The notes below the pieces were generated by a model. The model was not told the DNA's origin and ran no database searches. It worked only from the letters and a program-made list of their open reading frames with translations. This document shows positions 1 through 9,520 of a DNA stretch of 64,000 nt, piece by piece. Within the stretch, counting starts at the first letter, position 1. The number at the start of each line of letters is the position of its first letter. Source of the DNA: Paraconiothyrium sp. Pb-2020 (Eukaryota > Ascomycota > Dothideomycetes > Pleosporales > Didymosphaeriaceae); contig JAJUBI010000004.1 in assembly GCA_022419385.1 (NCBI GenBank), forward strand, positions 3,763,286 through 3,827,285, written 5' to 3'. Both the position numbers and the translations under genes were made by a program.

Positions 1-1
1 C

Positions 2-1900
2 ATTCAATCTTTCTCAATGGAAATTCTGACGACGTTACGAGCCATCATCGAGGCCCTCCAACCAGAAGATCTACTCAAGTATCCTCAGCTTTTCTGGACC
101 ACATGTGCTTGCTTAGATACTATACACGAAGGCGAATTCATGGAGAGCATGCTAATGTTGGACAAGTTCTTGGACAAGGTCGATCTTCGCAACCCCGATG
201 TCCTGGCCTTTTTGAAGAAGAACCGCCCTCCGAAATGGGAAGGGGAGTTTGAGGGTCTTTTCCAGCTTGTTTACAAAGGTGTACGATCAAGCCTGTGCTT
301 GGACCGGTCTTTGCGCCTTCTCGAACGACTCGTGATCTTACCGTCCAGTGAGCTTGTGGGTGATGAAAGTCGACTTACATTCACCGTCCTCGCAAATTTA
401 CCGCGGTTCCTGCGAGCGTTTGAAGAGCCCAACAAAGATCCAGGAGTGCGCGATAGCGCGGAAGTACTGGCTCAAGTAGCGCTCGAGCAACAGCTCGACG
501 ACCTCGCATCATCACTCTCCGCTTTTTCCAGGAAGATCTCGCGACAAGGTGATCAGTTTCTGAGACAGGTCGTGGACGCCATCGTCGAGTACTACTTCCC
601 GCAACTGGAGTTCAGCAGTCTTGTCTTCCTACTGGGACTGCTTTCCAACAAGCTCGATTGGTTCAAAATCAACACAATGCAAGTGCTCACCCTCTTGATC
701 AAGAAAGTTGAAATGCGAAAGCCGGAAATTGCGCACCGGGGGCCAGACGTCATTTCGCCTCTACTACGTCTTCTTCAAACCGAGCTCTGCGGCTACGCTT
801 TACAGGTGTTGGATTCGGTCATAGATGTAACTGGTGGGCCACAACCACCCAACCTGGAGAGAGCTCATATTCGCATGAGCATGGCAGGGTCAAACACTAG
901 TCGAGCATTCAAGAAGCAGTTTGGCGCAACTCAATCACTTTACGGCATTCCTGAGGAGACGGGCTGGTCGATTCCGGTGCCGGCGCATCACTCGCATCTT
1001 ACTCGAACAAATGTGCACGCGGTATTTTACACGTGCAGTAATCTGGATGCTGAAGCCGCTGCAGACGTTGCAACACCGAAGATAGAATTTCGCCAGGACG
1101 AGTTCCCCTTCAGCCCGGTCTCAGACTACCGCACTGCGACGATGACATCAGAAGACACGCGCGGAGAAAGCCACATCGGTGAACTAGTCATGAAGTTAGA
1201 CAGTCTTGACGATTTCTTTGAAGATGATGATGAAAACGAGACCCTGACAGACCTACCAGACAGCTCGATGTTCGGAACCAACAGATATGGCCATGGCTTG
1301 TATGCTCACAGCTCACAAGACGTTCGAGAGAATCTCTACGACCAGCAAACGGCGCCCATCCTCCATAAGTCGCTTACGCGAAATGGCAGCGTCAATTCTT
1401 TCCACTCTGGCTTTTCGGACGTCAAACTTTCTCCAGCACGCGATCCCGGTGTCATGAACCCTGGAGCTTTTAGCTCCTTCACTTCTGGACAACACCACCT
1501 CCCACCCGCTCCAGCCGGACGTCCAGGATTGCATTCACGCTCGGTGACTTCGCCGTCGGCGCCAAATCAGATGCGGGGGCTCTCTCCCACACTCTCCTCT
1601 TCTGCGGTCGATGAACACGGCGAGCCCTTCTCCGACGACGAGATGGCCGGCGATCGCACCATATCCGCAAGTGCCAGTACAGACAAACTTAGCATCGAGA
1701 CCGTCATAGGCGGACTAAAGCAAGACACACGAAGCAAGATCCGAAGCGGGATGAGGAGATTGACGGGTAGCAGTGGAGATACACGAGAAAGAGAAAGAAT
1801 GCGCGAGGCTGTCAAGCAGGCGCTGCAGAAGAGTCCACAGGTGCCAAAGGTGCCGGACATCTATTTGGTGCAGCAAAATCCGAAGAGTGCCGATCCGTAG
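2..1900 (+). CDS. Cell morphogenesis protein PAG1/Tao3/Mor2, C-terminal part (5' end outside window)
   Basis: The reading frame is open from base 2 and passes through the first ATG (17), so the gene very probably starts upstream; about 632 residues are visible. The first ~270 residues are helical HEAT-like sequence rich in Leu and Phe (motifs such as LLKYPQLFW and WEGEFEGLFQLVYKG), which resembles the C-terminal domain of the very large Furry/Tao3/Mor2 scaffold family. In that family the protein supports the Ndr-kinase (RAM/MOR) pathway for polarised growth at tips and septa. The remaining ~350 residues are Ser/Pro-rich and probably disordered, with an acidic patch (DDFFEDDDENE), ending in a basic helix before TAG at 1898-1900. 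No intron is needed. The family call rests on recognition of the domain, not on a search. Confidence 0.8.
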   Translation: MQSFSMEILTTLRAIIEALQPEDLLKYPQLFWTTCACLDTIHEGEFMESMLMLDKFLDKVDLRNPDVLAFLKKNRPPKWEGEFEGLFQLVYKGVRSSLCLDRSLRLLERLVILPSSELVGDESRLTFTVLANLPRFLRAFEEPNKDPGVRDSAEVLAQVALEQQLDDLASSLSAFSRKISRQGDQFLRQVVDAIVEYYFPQLEFSSLVFLLGLLSNKLDWFKINTMQVLTLLIKKVEMRKPEIAHRGPDVISPLLRLLQTELCGYALQVLDSVIDVTGGPQPPNLERAHIRMSMAGSNTSRAFKKQFGATQSLYGIPEETGWSIPVPAHHSHLTRTNVHAVFYTCSNLDAEAAADVATPKIEFRQDEFPFSPVSDYRTATMTSEDTRGESHIGELVMKLDSLDDFFEDDDENETLTDLPDSSMFGTNRYGHGLYAHSSQDVRENLYDQQTAPILHKSLTRNGSVNSFHSGFSDVKLSPARDPGVMNPGAFSSFTSGQHHLPPAPAGRPGLHSRSVTSPSAPNQMRGLSPTLSSSAVDEHGEPFSDDEMAGDRTISASASTDKLSIETVIGGLKQDTRSKIRSGMRRLTGSSGDTRERERMREAVKQALQKSPQVPKVPDIYLVQQNPKSADP

Positions 1901-2561
1901 TGCGAGGTGTGCATAGGCTGGGCGGTTATCTACCGGAGTCTTAGGTAATGATAGGTGTACATGTAGGTATGACAAAATGGCGGTTTGATGCTTTGGGGTT
2001 TTCGGTTCGGAGGCTTGCATGCTGGCGCGGAGATACCAACACTCTTTCGAGATACCACTTTTAATGATATGAGCGATTAGACTGTTTCTGAGATATTGAA
2101 TCATAGTGATTGTCAGTGTTAGTGCTGTACAATAAGACAACCCTTGACATCGCAGATTCTGAACGTCTGGAAGTTGTATGCCACGCTTAAACTAACCTGC
2201 CGTCGGGCAACAATTAGGGAAGGGGAACCGGGAAAACGACATGGGAATTTGGACACCTGGTGGACGGGGCAGGCTGCTACCATAAAATCTCTCATCATGG
2301 CTGAGGGCTTCGCTAAATACTCCAATGGCTGAAAGTGCAGCGACAAATCCGGCGCGAAGGTCTTCGTCTATTCTGCTCATCTCTCATTATTGGCCTGAAG
2401 AGCTCTAATCTTCGGATGTTGTACACGTGGACCTACGGCAGATTCATATTGTGTTGCTAGGGGCAAGATTGTAGAAGATGATTGTGGCCATTATAGCATG
2501 TAGCGGAGAGCAGACACAAGAGTGCACGAAATATATTAAGCCTCAAATGGAGTTGTGAGCT
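1901..2561. other. Intergenic, convergent 3' flanks
   Basis: This stretch lies between two converging genes. I see only short open frames without family resemblance, AT-rich 3'-UTR-like sequence, and no RNA gene. Confidence 0.6.
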
Positions 2562-3298
2562 CTACCTGGTGATTTCTCCAGTCCTTCCTTCATTGCAAAG
2601 ATGCACGCCACCACTAAGATTAAGGTTCTTCGTTTCCTGCCAACTCACAATCCGATGGTATACTATGGCTGTATTAGTACATCTTTCATGGTGGTATGCG
2701 ATCTTTTCTTACCATCTCGCGTACAATAGGGCCGAGTCGGAATCGCGTAAGCAGGCTTGGCCCGGAGATAAAATATGACATGATTTCGAAAACCTTTAGG
2801 ACCTTCAGCTTTAGGATCTTCGGAACCTTCAGGACCTTCAGCTTTAGGACCTTCAGAACCTTTGGAACCTTTAGAACCAAAGATCTTCTTCATGTAGTCG
2901 CGGAGATCTATCTCTTCTTTGAGCTTCGTGATTGTGACACCTAGATCCTTCAGCTCGGCCTCGTTGTCCATGAGCATATGACGGAATTCTGCGTTTTCTT
3001 TGACGTTATACACGAAGCCAATGGATGCACCAATATCTTTGCATTCGTCGGGCTTGTGATTGTGCCTAAAGTATGGTTCGATTTTGATGAACCAGATTTT
3101 GGCTTCAGTTTTAGTATCTCGGTTCGGGGTCGTGTCAATCGAATTCTCCGTTCTATGCTTGCCGGCGATAAATGCTTTGTAGTCATTCTTCGTGTATCTT
3201 ACACTACCTTCTGGATCATCCGGGTAGTCGAACGATGGGTTGGGAATGTAACATCCCCCTCCTGGAGGAAGAAGAGGGTTTTGAGGGCGGTCCGCCAT
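2562..3298 (-). CDS. Uncharacterised two-exon protein with an 11-residue repeat
   Basis: Proposed exons are 3298-2713 and 2668-2562, giving 230 aa. The intron 2669-2712 (44 bp) has donor GTAAGA, a perfect TACTAAT branch point and acceptor CAG; without splicing the frame would stop at 2663. The start is the first in-frame ATG. The N-terminal ~130 residues are polar and mixed (motifs PLLPPGGGCY and KNDYKAFIAGKHR). Next comes a short charged helix, possibly a coiled coil (ELKDLGVTITKLKEEIDL). After it is a Gly/Glu/Pro/Lys-rich tract made of two 11-residue units (SEGPKAEGPEG, SEDPKAEGPKG). I recognise no family. The very clean intron is the best argument that it is transcribed. Confidence 0.5.
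2798..2863. repeat. Two tandem 33-bp units inside the coding region
   Basis: Copies at 2798-2830 and 2831-2863 differ at only a few positions. Further degenerate 9-12 bp units follow to about 2878. Being a multiple of 3, the repeat keeps the frame and encodes 11-residue units on the minus strand. Confidence 0.75.
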
Positions 3299-3886
3299 GC
3301 TGCAGTGTGTGAAGTATGCCAAGGTATGTACGCTGCAAAGTCGATTGTACTGAAAGAAGCATGCAAATGCAAACTGTGCGGTTTTAAAGGGACCTGGAGA
3401 AGGATGGTGGAGTCATCAAACTCGTCTCATGAGATGATTCATACTCCAACGGTGAGTCCGGAGTGTGTAGAAGAGTCTTAGAGAGTCATAACTCTCTATG
3501 TAACCTCAATGGCATGTGGCTTCAGAGAACTTTGGGGTAGCTTGGCACGATGTGGTACAGGAGAGCAATCACCTCGGCGCTGAAAGTTATTGGTAATCCC
3601 GGCCTTATCCTCGCTAATACAAGTTGCATGTCGAACGGTAGAGAGTTCTCGGAATCTGATGCTCTGAGACGCGTGTCAATGACTTGGCTAAATAGTAGTG
3701 AGTAAGTGAGGTGTATGCGGTTGCCATGTGACGTTCAGCATCTCCTAGTGACCACGTTGACTGCTATCGTCTCGATGCACAGTACGCCGATTGTGCTACT
3801 ACTATAATTTGAAAACTCAGTTAAGTTCCTATGATTATGAGTGATTGATTTGAATGTTTGACTGACTTAACGGGATATTAGCCTGT
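3299..3886. other. Intergenic region
   Basis: This is the 5' flank of the repeat-protein gene and the 3' flank of the next minus-strand gene. I see no supported gene. Confidence 0.5.
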
Positions 3887-4861
3887 TTACAATTCGGAAG
3901 CCCTCTTTTTCTGGTCCTCGAAGTCCTCGCCTTCTACATTGTCTACTCCCTCCCTCACAAATCGCTTCACAGCCGTATCAGCATCTTCATCACCATCTAG
4001 TACATCTATCCATCCCCTTGCGCCCTCTGTAGCCAAGACTGCGACCACCGCCTCTGCGACTGTGGCGCGGCTGGTGTTTCCACGAGAGGGTATCTTTCCG
4101 ACTGTGACACCACCAGCGGGCTTCTCAGTCAGTGTTCCTGGCCTCAAACTGATGCCAGCAAAGCGCTCGTTCTCGGGTACGCCCTTCTTTGCCTCAGCAT
4201 CGAATCTCTCTTTTGCAAGCACAGTCAGAACTTCGTCGGCCGCAACCTTGGCCTTGTAATAGTGAGGCAAGATCTCGTTATTGACCTTTTGCGCAGACTC
4301 CCAGTCGGCATCTGTCCACCACGGAGCGCGGTTGCGGCGAGATGCAATGTAGGATACAGTAAGGAATTTCTTGATACTAGGAGCGTGAATGCTAGCCTTG
4401 GTGAAAGCGATAGCGGCATCTTGGTCAACGGCCTTGGTTCGAGAGGCACCGCCACGACCGCCAGCACCTGTATGGTGTCAGTGTGGCTGCCCACGTAGGT
4501 CGAAAGTCGAATAGCTAATTCATCGTCTTACGTGCCGTCTTCGTGCAACATGTGAAGTGGACCCGTGTATGAAAAAGATCTTTCGTGGTTCACATAATGA
4601 CTTACCAGCACTCCAAACAACCCAATCGGGTTTCACTTGGTCCAGGATTTTCTGTGCATCGCTCTCGCTCTGCACGTCTTCAACGCTGCTGACTAGCACG
4701 TTGAGCTTGCCCGGCTGTCCTTGACCAAGCTTCTCGATAGTAGCTGTCTGGTCTGCCGAGCGGATCACACTTGTCACGTTCCACGATCGTGCAAGTAGAA
4801 GAGGAGTCAAAAGCTGTGCGATCTTGCCGTGGCCGCCGATGAGTAGCACGTTGTGAGCCAT
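3887..4861 (-). CDS. NAD(P)-binding Rossmann (atypical SDR/NmrA-like) protein
   Basis: Exons are 4861-4606 and 4467-3887 (intron 4468-4605, donor GTAAG, acceptor ACAG), giving 278 aa. The ATG at 4861 places the dinucleotide-binding signature right at the N terminus: MAHNVLLIGGHGKIA carries GGxGxxA typical of NmrA-like and YwnB-like atypical short-chain dehydrogenases. The middle holds a DWVVWSAG strand after beta-4, and exon 2 has a YYKAK motif in the place of the SDR YxxxK. The family binds NAD(P)H and includes redox sensors and cytosolic reductases; the substrate cannot be told from sequence. Splice phase is consistent (phase 1 at G|GT). Confidence 0.8.
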
Positions 4862-5565
4862 GTTGTGACTAGATGAGGTACAATAAACAAATGTGTCAAT
4901 GTAAGAGTTCAAGCTGCAATATGCGGTATATATAAGTTGCTATTGGTAATGATAGCAATGCGTGCTGGAAATGGTGTGCTTGTGAAATCACTTTGGTGAC
5001 GTAACTGTCGCACGACGCAGCCGGGCCGAATGCTGAATAATAGCAACTTACAACACTACGGTTATACAAATGTTTCACTCATAGCTCAGCGGAGTATGGA
5101 AATACCGCATAAAACAGCGACGCATCAAGCGTACAAAGAGGTACAATAGGAGCAGTGTCGAAGAAGCCGCAGCAAGGATGGCCGGACCTGAGGGAGTTTA
5201 GCCCAATGAAAACTCATTAGACGTGGGCACGGCCGCTTGCTCCATCACCTACCCTTTCGATGATACCATTATATAGTCTTACCATTTATGATATAGTATT
5301 CACCAGGTATGATGCAGAGTCTTATCGTGTAGGAAGCCTTTACATACTGACGAGCTCCTAAAAGGCTTTGCGTGCACACTCAGTCATGGCAAGGTCTTGC
5401 TCAATGAAGTCTAATCACTTCAAACACAGTCTTTGTATCGAGCTTCACTCTTGAAGGTTACTGGGCTGTTCTGTATCACGAACTCGCACATCACGTCATA
5501 CATTGCTGCATATATACAATCTTTGACTCAAACTTTCTTGTCGGTACTACATACAGTTGTCCACC
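4862..5565. promoter_or_regulatory. Shared upstream region of the SDR-like and RING genes
   Basis: About 700 bp separate two divergent start codons. I see no gene and no recognisable operator. Confidence 0.4.
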
Positions 5566-6249
5566 ATGCCCACCATAAGACCCCGGCCACTCCTCTGCGA
5601 ATGCCCGACATTCCCATGCCCCTGCCTCGCTCAAATCTTCAACCGGACCGTTGGACGATGGTACTGCGGTTACTGCACGTCTCAAAGCTATAGTAGTCTA
5701 AACCGATGCTGCCGTTGCAATCTCCCCGGGCGATGTGTAGACAAAGATAGCGGAAACTGGTACTGCGAAGAGCACGGGCATCAGTGCGATGTGCTTATCC
5801 CGCGTCCTCCAGGTTGCGGCTGGCCTGCACGAGGCCTGCCTTGTTCGCAGGCTGCCCATATGTTTCACCATGACGGCCACCATGTCTGCGATGACCACCT
5901 CATAGCGATAAACACACAGCCGCATGGCGTGGCGTTTCGATCGTCGCACTTGCCGGCAGACACTGTGGACTTTGCATCCGCTTCTTCGCTTACTTCTGTA
6001 GACGCTGACGGTGAGCTGATCGATTTAGACAGTTTCTCCACCATCGTAGAACGGAACTGCCCCATCTGTCTTGTTCCAAAACTCAAGTGGCGCCGCCTCA
6101 CATCGTGCGGCCATGAGTTATGCGAAGATTGTCTACGAGAGCAGATGCGTAGTTCGCTACAAAACAAGTTCTTGTGCCCTTTTGATCGGCGGTCAATGTT
6201 CGATTGCCTTTGTCTAAGGTATGTTGCCGCGAATGGGTTTCGGGCATAA
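5566..6249 (+). CDS. RING-finger protein with Cys/His-rich N-terminal region
   Basis: A single exon encodes 227 aa. The ATG at 5566 has good context (CCACCATGC). Residues ~165-210 form a RING: CPIC, then SCGHELCEDC, then CPFD, giving C3H-type ligands with a final Asp in place of the last Cys. RING domains recruit E2 ubiquitin-conjugating enzymes, so an E3 ligase role is likely. The first ~115 residues contain about 20 Cys/His in repeating W/H-x-C-x2-C/H patterns (RWYCGYC, NWYCEEH, HHVCDDH), which looks like extra zinc-binding modules I cannot name. The C terminus is uncertain. A donor GTATGT at 6219 could pair with an acceptor TAG near 6328; that would replace the last 10 or so residues with a similar short tail. 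Confidence 0.7.
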   Translation: MPTIRPRPLLCECPTFPCPCLAQIFNRTVGRWYCGYCTSQSYSSLNRCCRCNLPGRCVDKDSGNWYCEEHGHQCDVLIPRPPGCGWPARGLPCSQAAHMFHHDGHHVCDDHLIAINTQPHGVAFRSSHLPADTVDFASASSLTSVDADGELIDLDSFSTIVERNCPICLVPKLKWRRLTSCGHELCEDCLREQMRSSLQNKFLCPFDRRSMFDCLCLRYVAANGFRA

Positions 6250-6612
6250 GCTATGCGTCTTGCGCACGTTTACCTACCCAGCTAGTCAGACATATATTGA
6301 CACTCTCATAAATCTCTTGCTGACGTAGGCTACGGGCTTGCTAAATCACGAAGCGTTTAGTAAATTGAAGCTAGGGTCATGTAACCTGCGTGACTAGCTG
6401 GCTATCAGCGTCCAATTTTTTAAACAGATACTGTATCACTGCGATCCAGTTCACGCGAGAGCGCTGTAGTGGTCTCTTCACCAGTTTCAGTCCGAGGCAA
6501 TGTGTCCGCGAAGTAAACCTGGTATTGAATATAGTCTGCCGCGACCGAACGCCCTATATGCTGGGTATGGTACAGATCTTTACATATCTTTACAACAACT
6601 GCTACTGTTTTC
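6250..6612. other. Convergent 3' flank
   Basis: This is the tail-to-tail spacer between the RING gene and the uS12m gene. I see nothing else in it. Confidence 0.5.
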
Positions 6613-7256
6613 CTATGCAGCGGCAGCCTTCGGCTTCTTCGTCCCGTACTTCGATCTCGACGTTATCCGGTTTCCTACACCACCCTATGCAGTGTTAGTG
6701 ACGGTGCTCCTCGTGACCGGATATGAGCCTTACCAAGTCCAACGCGCCTCTGACCAAATGGTACTTCACTCCAGGACAGTCCTGCGCCCTGCCACCTCGC
6801 ACCATGACGACCGAATGCTGCTGCACATTGTGACCTGGTTCCTTCGTAAGCGCCCGTTTCTTCAACCCGAACTCAGAATGATTTATGAAACGCACCTTCT
6901 CCCGGAATATACGCCGTGATGACCTTCCCGCTGCTCAACCTGACCCTTGCAATCTTTCTCTCACCCGAATTAGGCTTCTTCGGCTTCGTCGTGCCGACCT
7001 TCAAGCACACTCCCTTCAATTCCGGCCTGCCTGCCAGCTGCGGGGATCGCAGCTTTCGAGCTCTCTGTTGTGTTCGACCATTTCGCAGCACCTGAATCAG
7101 GGTGCACTTGTGCGCGCGCGCGGCGGGTAGAGGTTGGAAAGCGGGCGATTTAGGAAGCGAGCTGACGATCGAGGGTCTGAGCGGTTGTGCAGGTGCGAGG
7201 GAGGTTCTGAAGATAACGGACGGCCGTACGAGGCGGCGAAGGAATTGTACAGGCAT
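6613..7256 (-). CDS. MRPS12: Mitochondrial small-subunit ribosomal protein uS12m
   Basis: Three exons, 7256-6896, 6834-6734 and 6684-6613, are joined across introns of 61 and 49 bp to give 177 aa. The uS12 signature is clear: the KPKKPNSGERKIARVR loop, the TAYIPGEG-HNVQQHS segment across intron 1, VRGGRAQDCPGV, then HLVRGALDLGGV and the basic tail RSKYGTKK. In ribosomes uS12 sits at the decoding centre and helps control accuracy. The first ~50 residues (MPVQFLRRLVRPSVIFRTS onward) are Arg-rich without acids, as expected of a mitochondrial import presequence, which is why I chose the ATG at 7256. The frame is also open to an in-frame ATG at 7535. Confidence 0.95.
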
Positions 7257-7753
7257 GGCGACGGCAATGCTGGTGATGGTATCGCGCGTTGTCGCAAAGT
7301 TTGGGGAAGCTGCAAATGGATCGCTTGGCAGTGTGGTCTGTGCGGCGGAGATACATCGCACTTCCGCTTCGGTATTCCTTCTGGATGCATCATCATAGAG
7401 ACAAACCGCGTCTAATTCTGCCTCATTGATGATTAGCCACTTTCGTGTACTATTCGTAGAGTTAGCCGCTAGGCGTGCTTCAGCAATTGCCCCGGGATAC
7501 GTGTTGGCTGCGTACGCGTTTTCAGGCATCAACATTGTTCATCTCGAATCTAATTGTTACTGTCAATCGATCATACTTGTGGTCAGAACAGCTCACTTTC
7601 TGGAGATTTCAATCTCTCAATTCAAAGTACTCGCTTCCATCTAGTCTACCTGCACTGCAAGCCACACTCCTTTGTTAGCTAAACGACCACGACGAGATAT
7701 ATCGAGGATCTTGACGTCATCAACAGGCCTCATCTTTACCTTCATCGGCGCTC
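7257..7753. promoter_or_regulatory. Bidirectional promoter between uS12m and the LPRELRDKIY-type gene
   Basis: Head-to-head starts are separated by 497 bp. The uS12m side keeps an open frame to 7535, so part of this may be leader or coding sequence. Confidence 0.45.
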
Positions 7754-8665
7754 ATGCCTGCACCATCATGGCCAGCGTCTACACTTCGCTGTGTGGAACT
7801 TGTGTCTAGACTACCCAGAGAGCTTCGAGATAAGATCTACACCGACGCTGTAGATGTCCATGGTTCTATAGGGTTCACGGAAGATCTGCTACTGCATATC
7901 CCACCGATCTTACGAGAAGACAGCAACTTACTCCCCGAGGCGCTAGAGACTCTGGTCAGAATGAAAGTCTTCAGTTGGAACTGGAACAATCCACAGGTAG
8001 CCACACTCGAATCGACAAGCGTCTGCGTCAATCCCTACGACGTCCGTCGGCTCGACGTTACGTGCTTTGAACATTTGCCCAGCTCTGCAGACTCCAACTT
8101 CGAGCAACTGAACCAGCATGAGGATATATATCGATTTACTCACTCTCGCATGCAGTGGGAGCAACTACTAGATTTTCCTCACCTACAAAAGCTAGTCATC
8201 TACATGCAGAAAACCGGAGACCACTCGCTCAATACGCTCGACTTCGGTCCAATTCTGTACGCTCTGCGTGAGAGGAAGCCGGACATCAAGATCACGTTCT
8301 ATTTGTCCTTCGACACAATTCTGAAGGAATACTGGGAAGATCCAATGTGGGGAATTCCAACCCCGCCTGACACCGCACCAGCGTACAAACCTATGGGTTA
8401 TGTTGATTTGAGCGAGCTAGTTGTGCCTGCCACCCAAAAGGATCGCGACTACGTCCACGAATACCTGCCCAGACACCTTAATATATGGCGAATGCCTGGT
8501 TATAGAAGCATCAGGCAAGGATTGTTGGACGAAACGCCGGCGAATCGTCGTGCATTAGCGGATTATTATGCAGTTCAAGAGCCTGCGTTGCTGCGGTACC
8601 AAATGCGGGAACACTTCGAACTGTACCAGAAACTTCGAGCAGGCACTGCAGAGAAGAGCATATGA
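7754..8665 (+). CDS. Uncharacterised protein of the fungal LPRELRDKIY (F-box-like) type
   Basis: A single exon encodes 303 aa. Residues ~17-30 (VSRLPRELRDKIYTDA) form the short N-terminal F-box-like or 2EXR-like helix found in very large, expanded fungal families. The rest has a repeated strand-helix look (LDFPHLQKLVIYMQ, DIKITFYLSFDT) and resembles the degenerate Leu-rich body of such proteins. These proteins are usually of unknown function; a role as substrate adaptor for SCF ubiquitin ligases is only an inference. The start ATG at 7754 is the first in frame. Confidence 0.65.
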   Translation: MPAPSWPASTLRCVELVSRLPRELRDKIYTDAVDVHGSIGFTEDLLLHIPPILREDSNLLPEALETLVRMKVFSWNWNNPQVATLESTSVCVNPYDVRRLDVTCFEHLPSSADSNFEQLNQHEDIYRFTHSRMQWEQLLDFPHLQKLVIYMQKTGDHSLNTLDFGPILYALRERKPDIKITFYLSFDTILKEYWEDPMWGIPTPPDTAPAYKPMGYVDLSELVVPATQKDRDYVHEYLPRHLNIWRMPGYRSIRQGLLDETPANRRALADYYAVQEPALLRYQMREHFELYQKLRAGTAEKSI

Positions 8666-9520
8666 ACAGCCAGTTACTTCATCATGGGACCGACTGAGAG
8701 TGGAGAAATTGTATTGCACAGGGTTACAGGCTGAAGACAGCGATTGAAACAAGCAGACACGCCTCTCATCTAGCTCTCACGCAAAGTTCACTTTCGAGTC
8801 TCCACTTTCGCCGTATAAGTCCATCCAATCCAAATACCATCTCGCGCCAATCCTTGCAATGAGTCCTTGCAATGCCAGTAGGGTATCTTCCGTCCTTCTC
8901 TTTCGGTCCCACCTCCTACCATTATCGATACAACATAGGGTATGCCGGTCTAGCCAAGCCAAATTCTCCTCCCCTCGCCCTCGCGAATGAGTCCTTCGCG
9001 TAATCTTACATCTCAATACCAAAAGATCCAAATACCGCTGTCGTTCCATCATTCTCCGCTATGCATCCTGTGTTATATCCCAACCTTACAATTCCCTGCC
9101 ATGTGGTCCATCCAAGCATCCAGTGCCCTGACGACCCTTGCTGTCGTCCTGTCCTGCAGTCCTTGACGGTGTTCGAAACGTAGCTAATCAGAACGCAATA
9201 CGACAGTACTGAAGAAAGTAAGCAGACCTGGGCAAAGTAGACCTAGGTCACAAAAGAAACCAGAAATCCCGATTACGGGAGAGTTGAAGAGACACGACAT
9301 CGGTGTATCCCCATATCACGGCGGCGCGCCTCCTCGAAGCATGAAATCGAAACCGAAAGGTCCTTCGCAAGGGAACGTCTCGGCAATTATCATGTAGACT
9401 GAAAAGGAAGCAAAGCCCTCTTCAACAAGCTTCCCCCGCTACCGCGGGAGCTCCTCGGTGTTGTATTATCTTGGTCTCTGCACTTTGACCGATCCTCGCC
9501 TCATGCCGTTCTAGCATCTC
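8666..9520. other. Convergent 3' region
   Basis: 855 bp between two converging genes, probably mostly 3' UTRs. Short direct repeats of GAGTCCTTGCAATG-like sequence occur near 8860-8880. No gene is supported. Confidence 0.5.
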
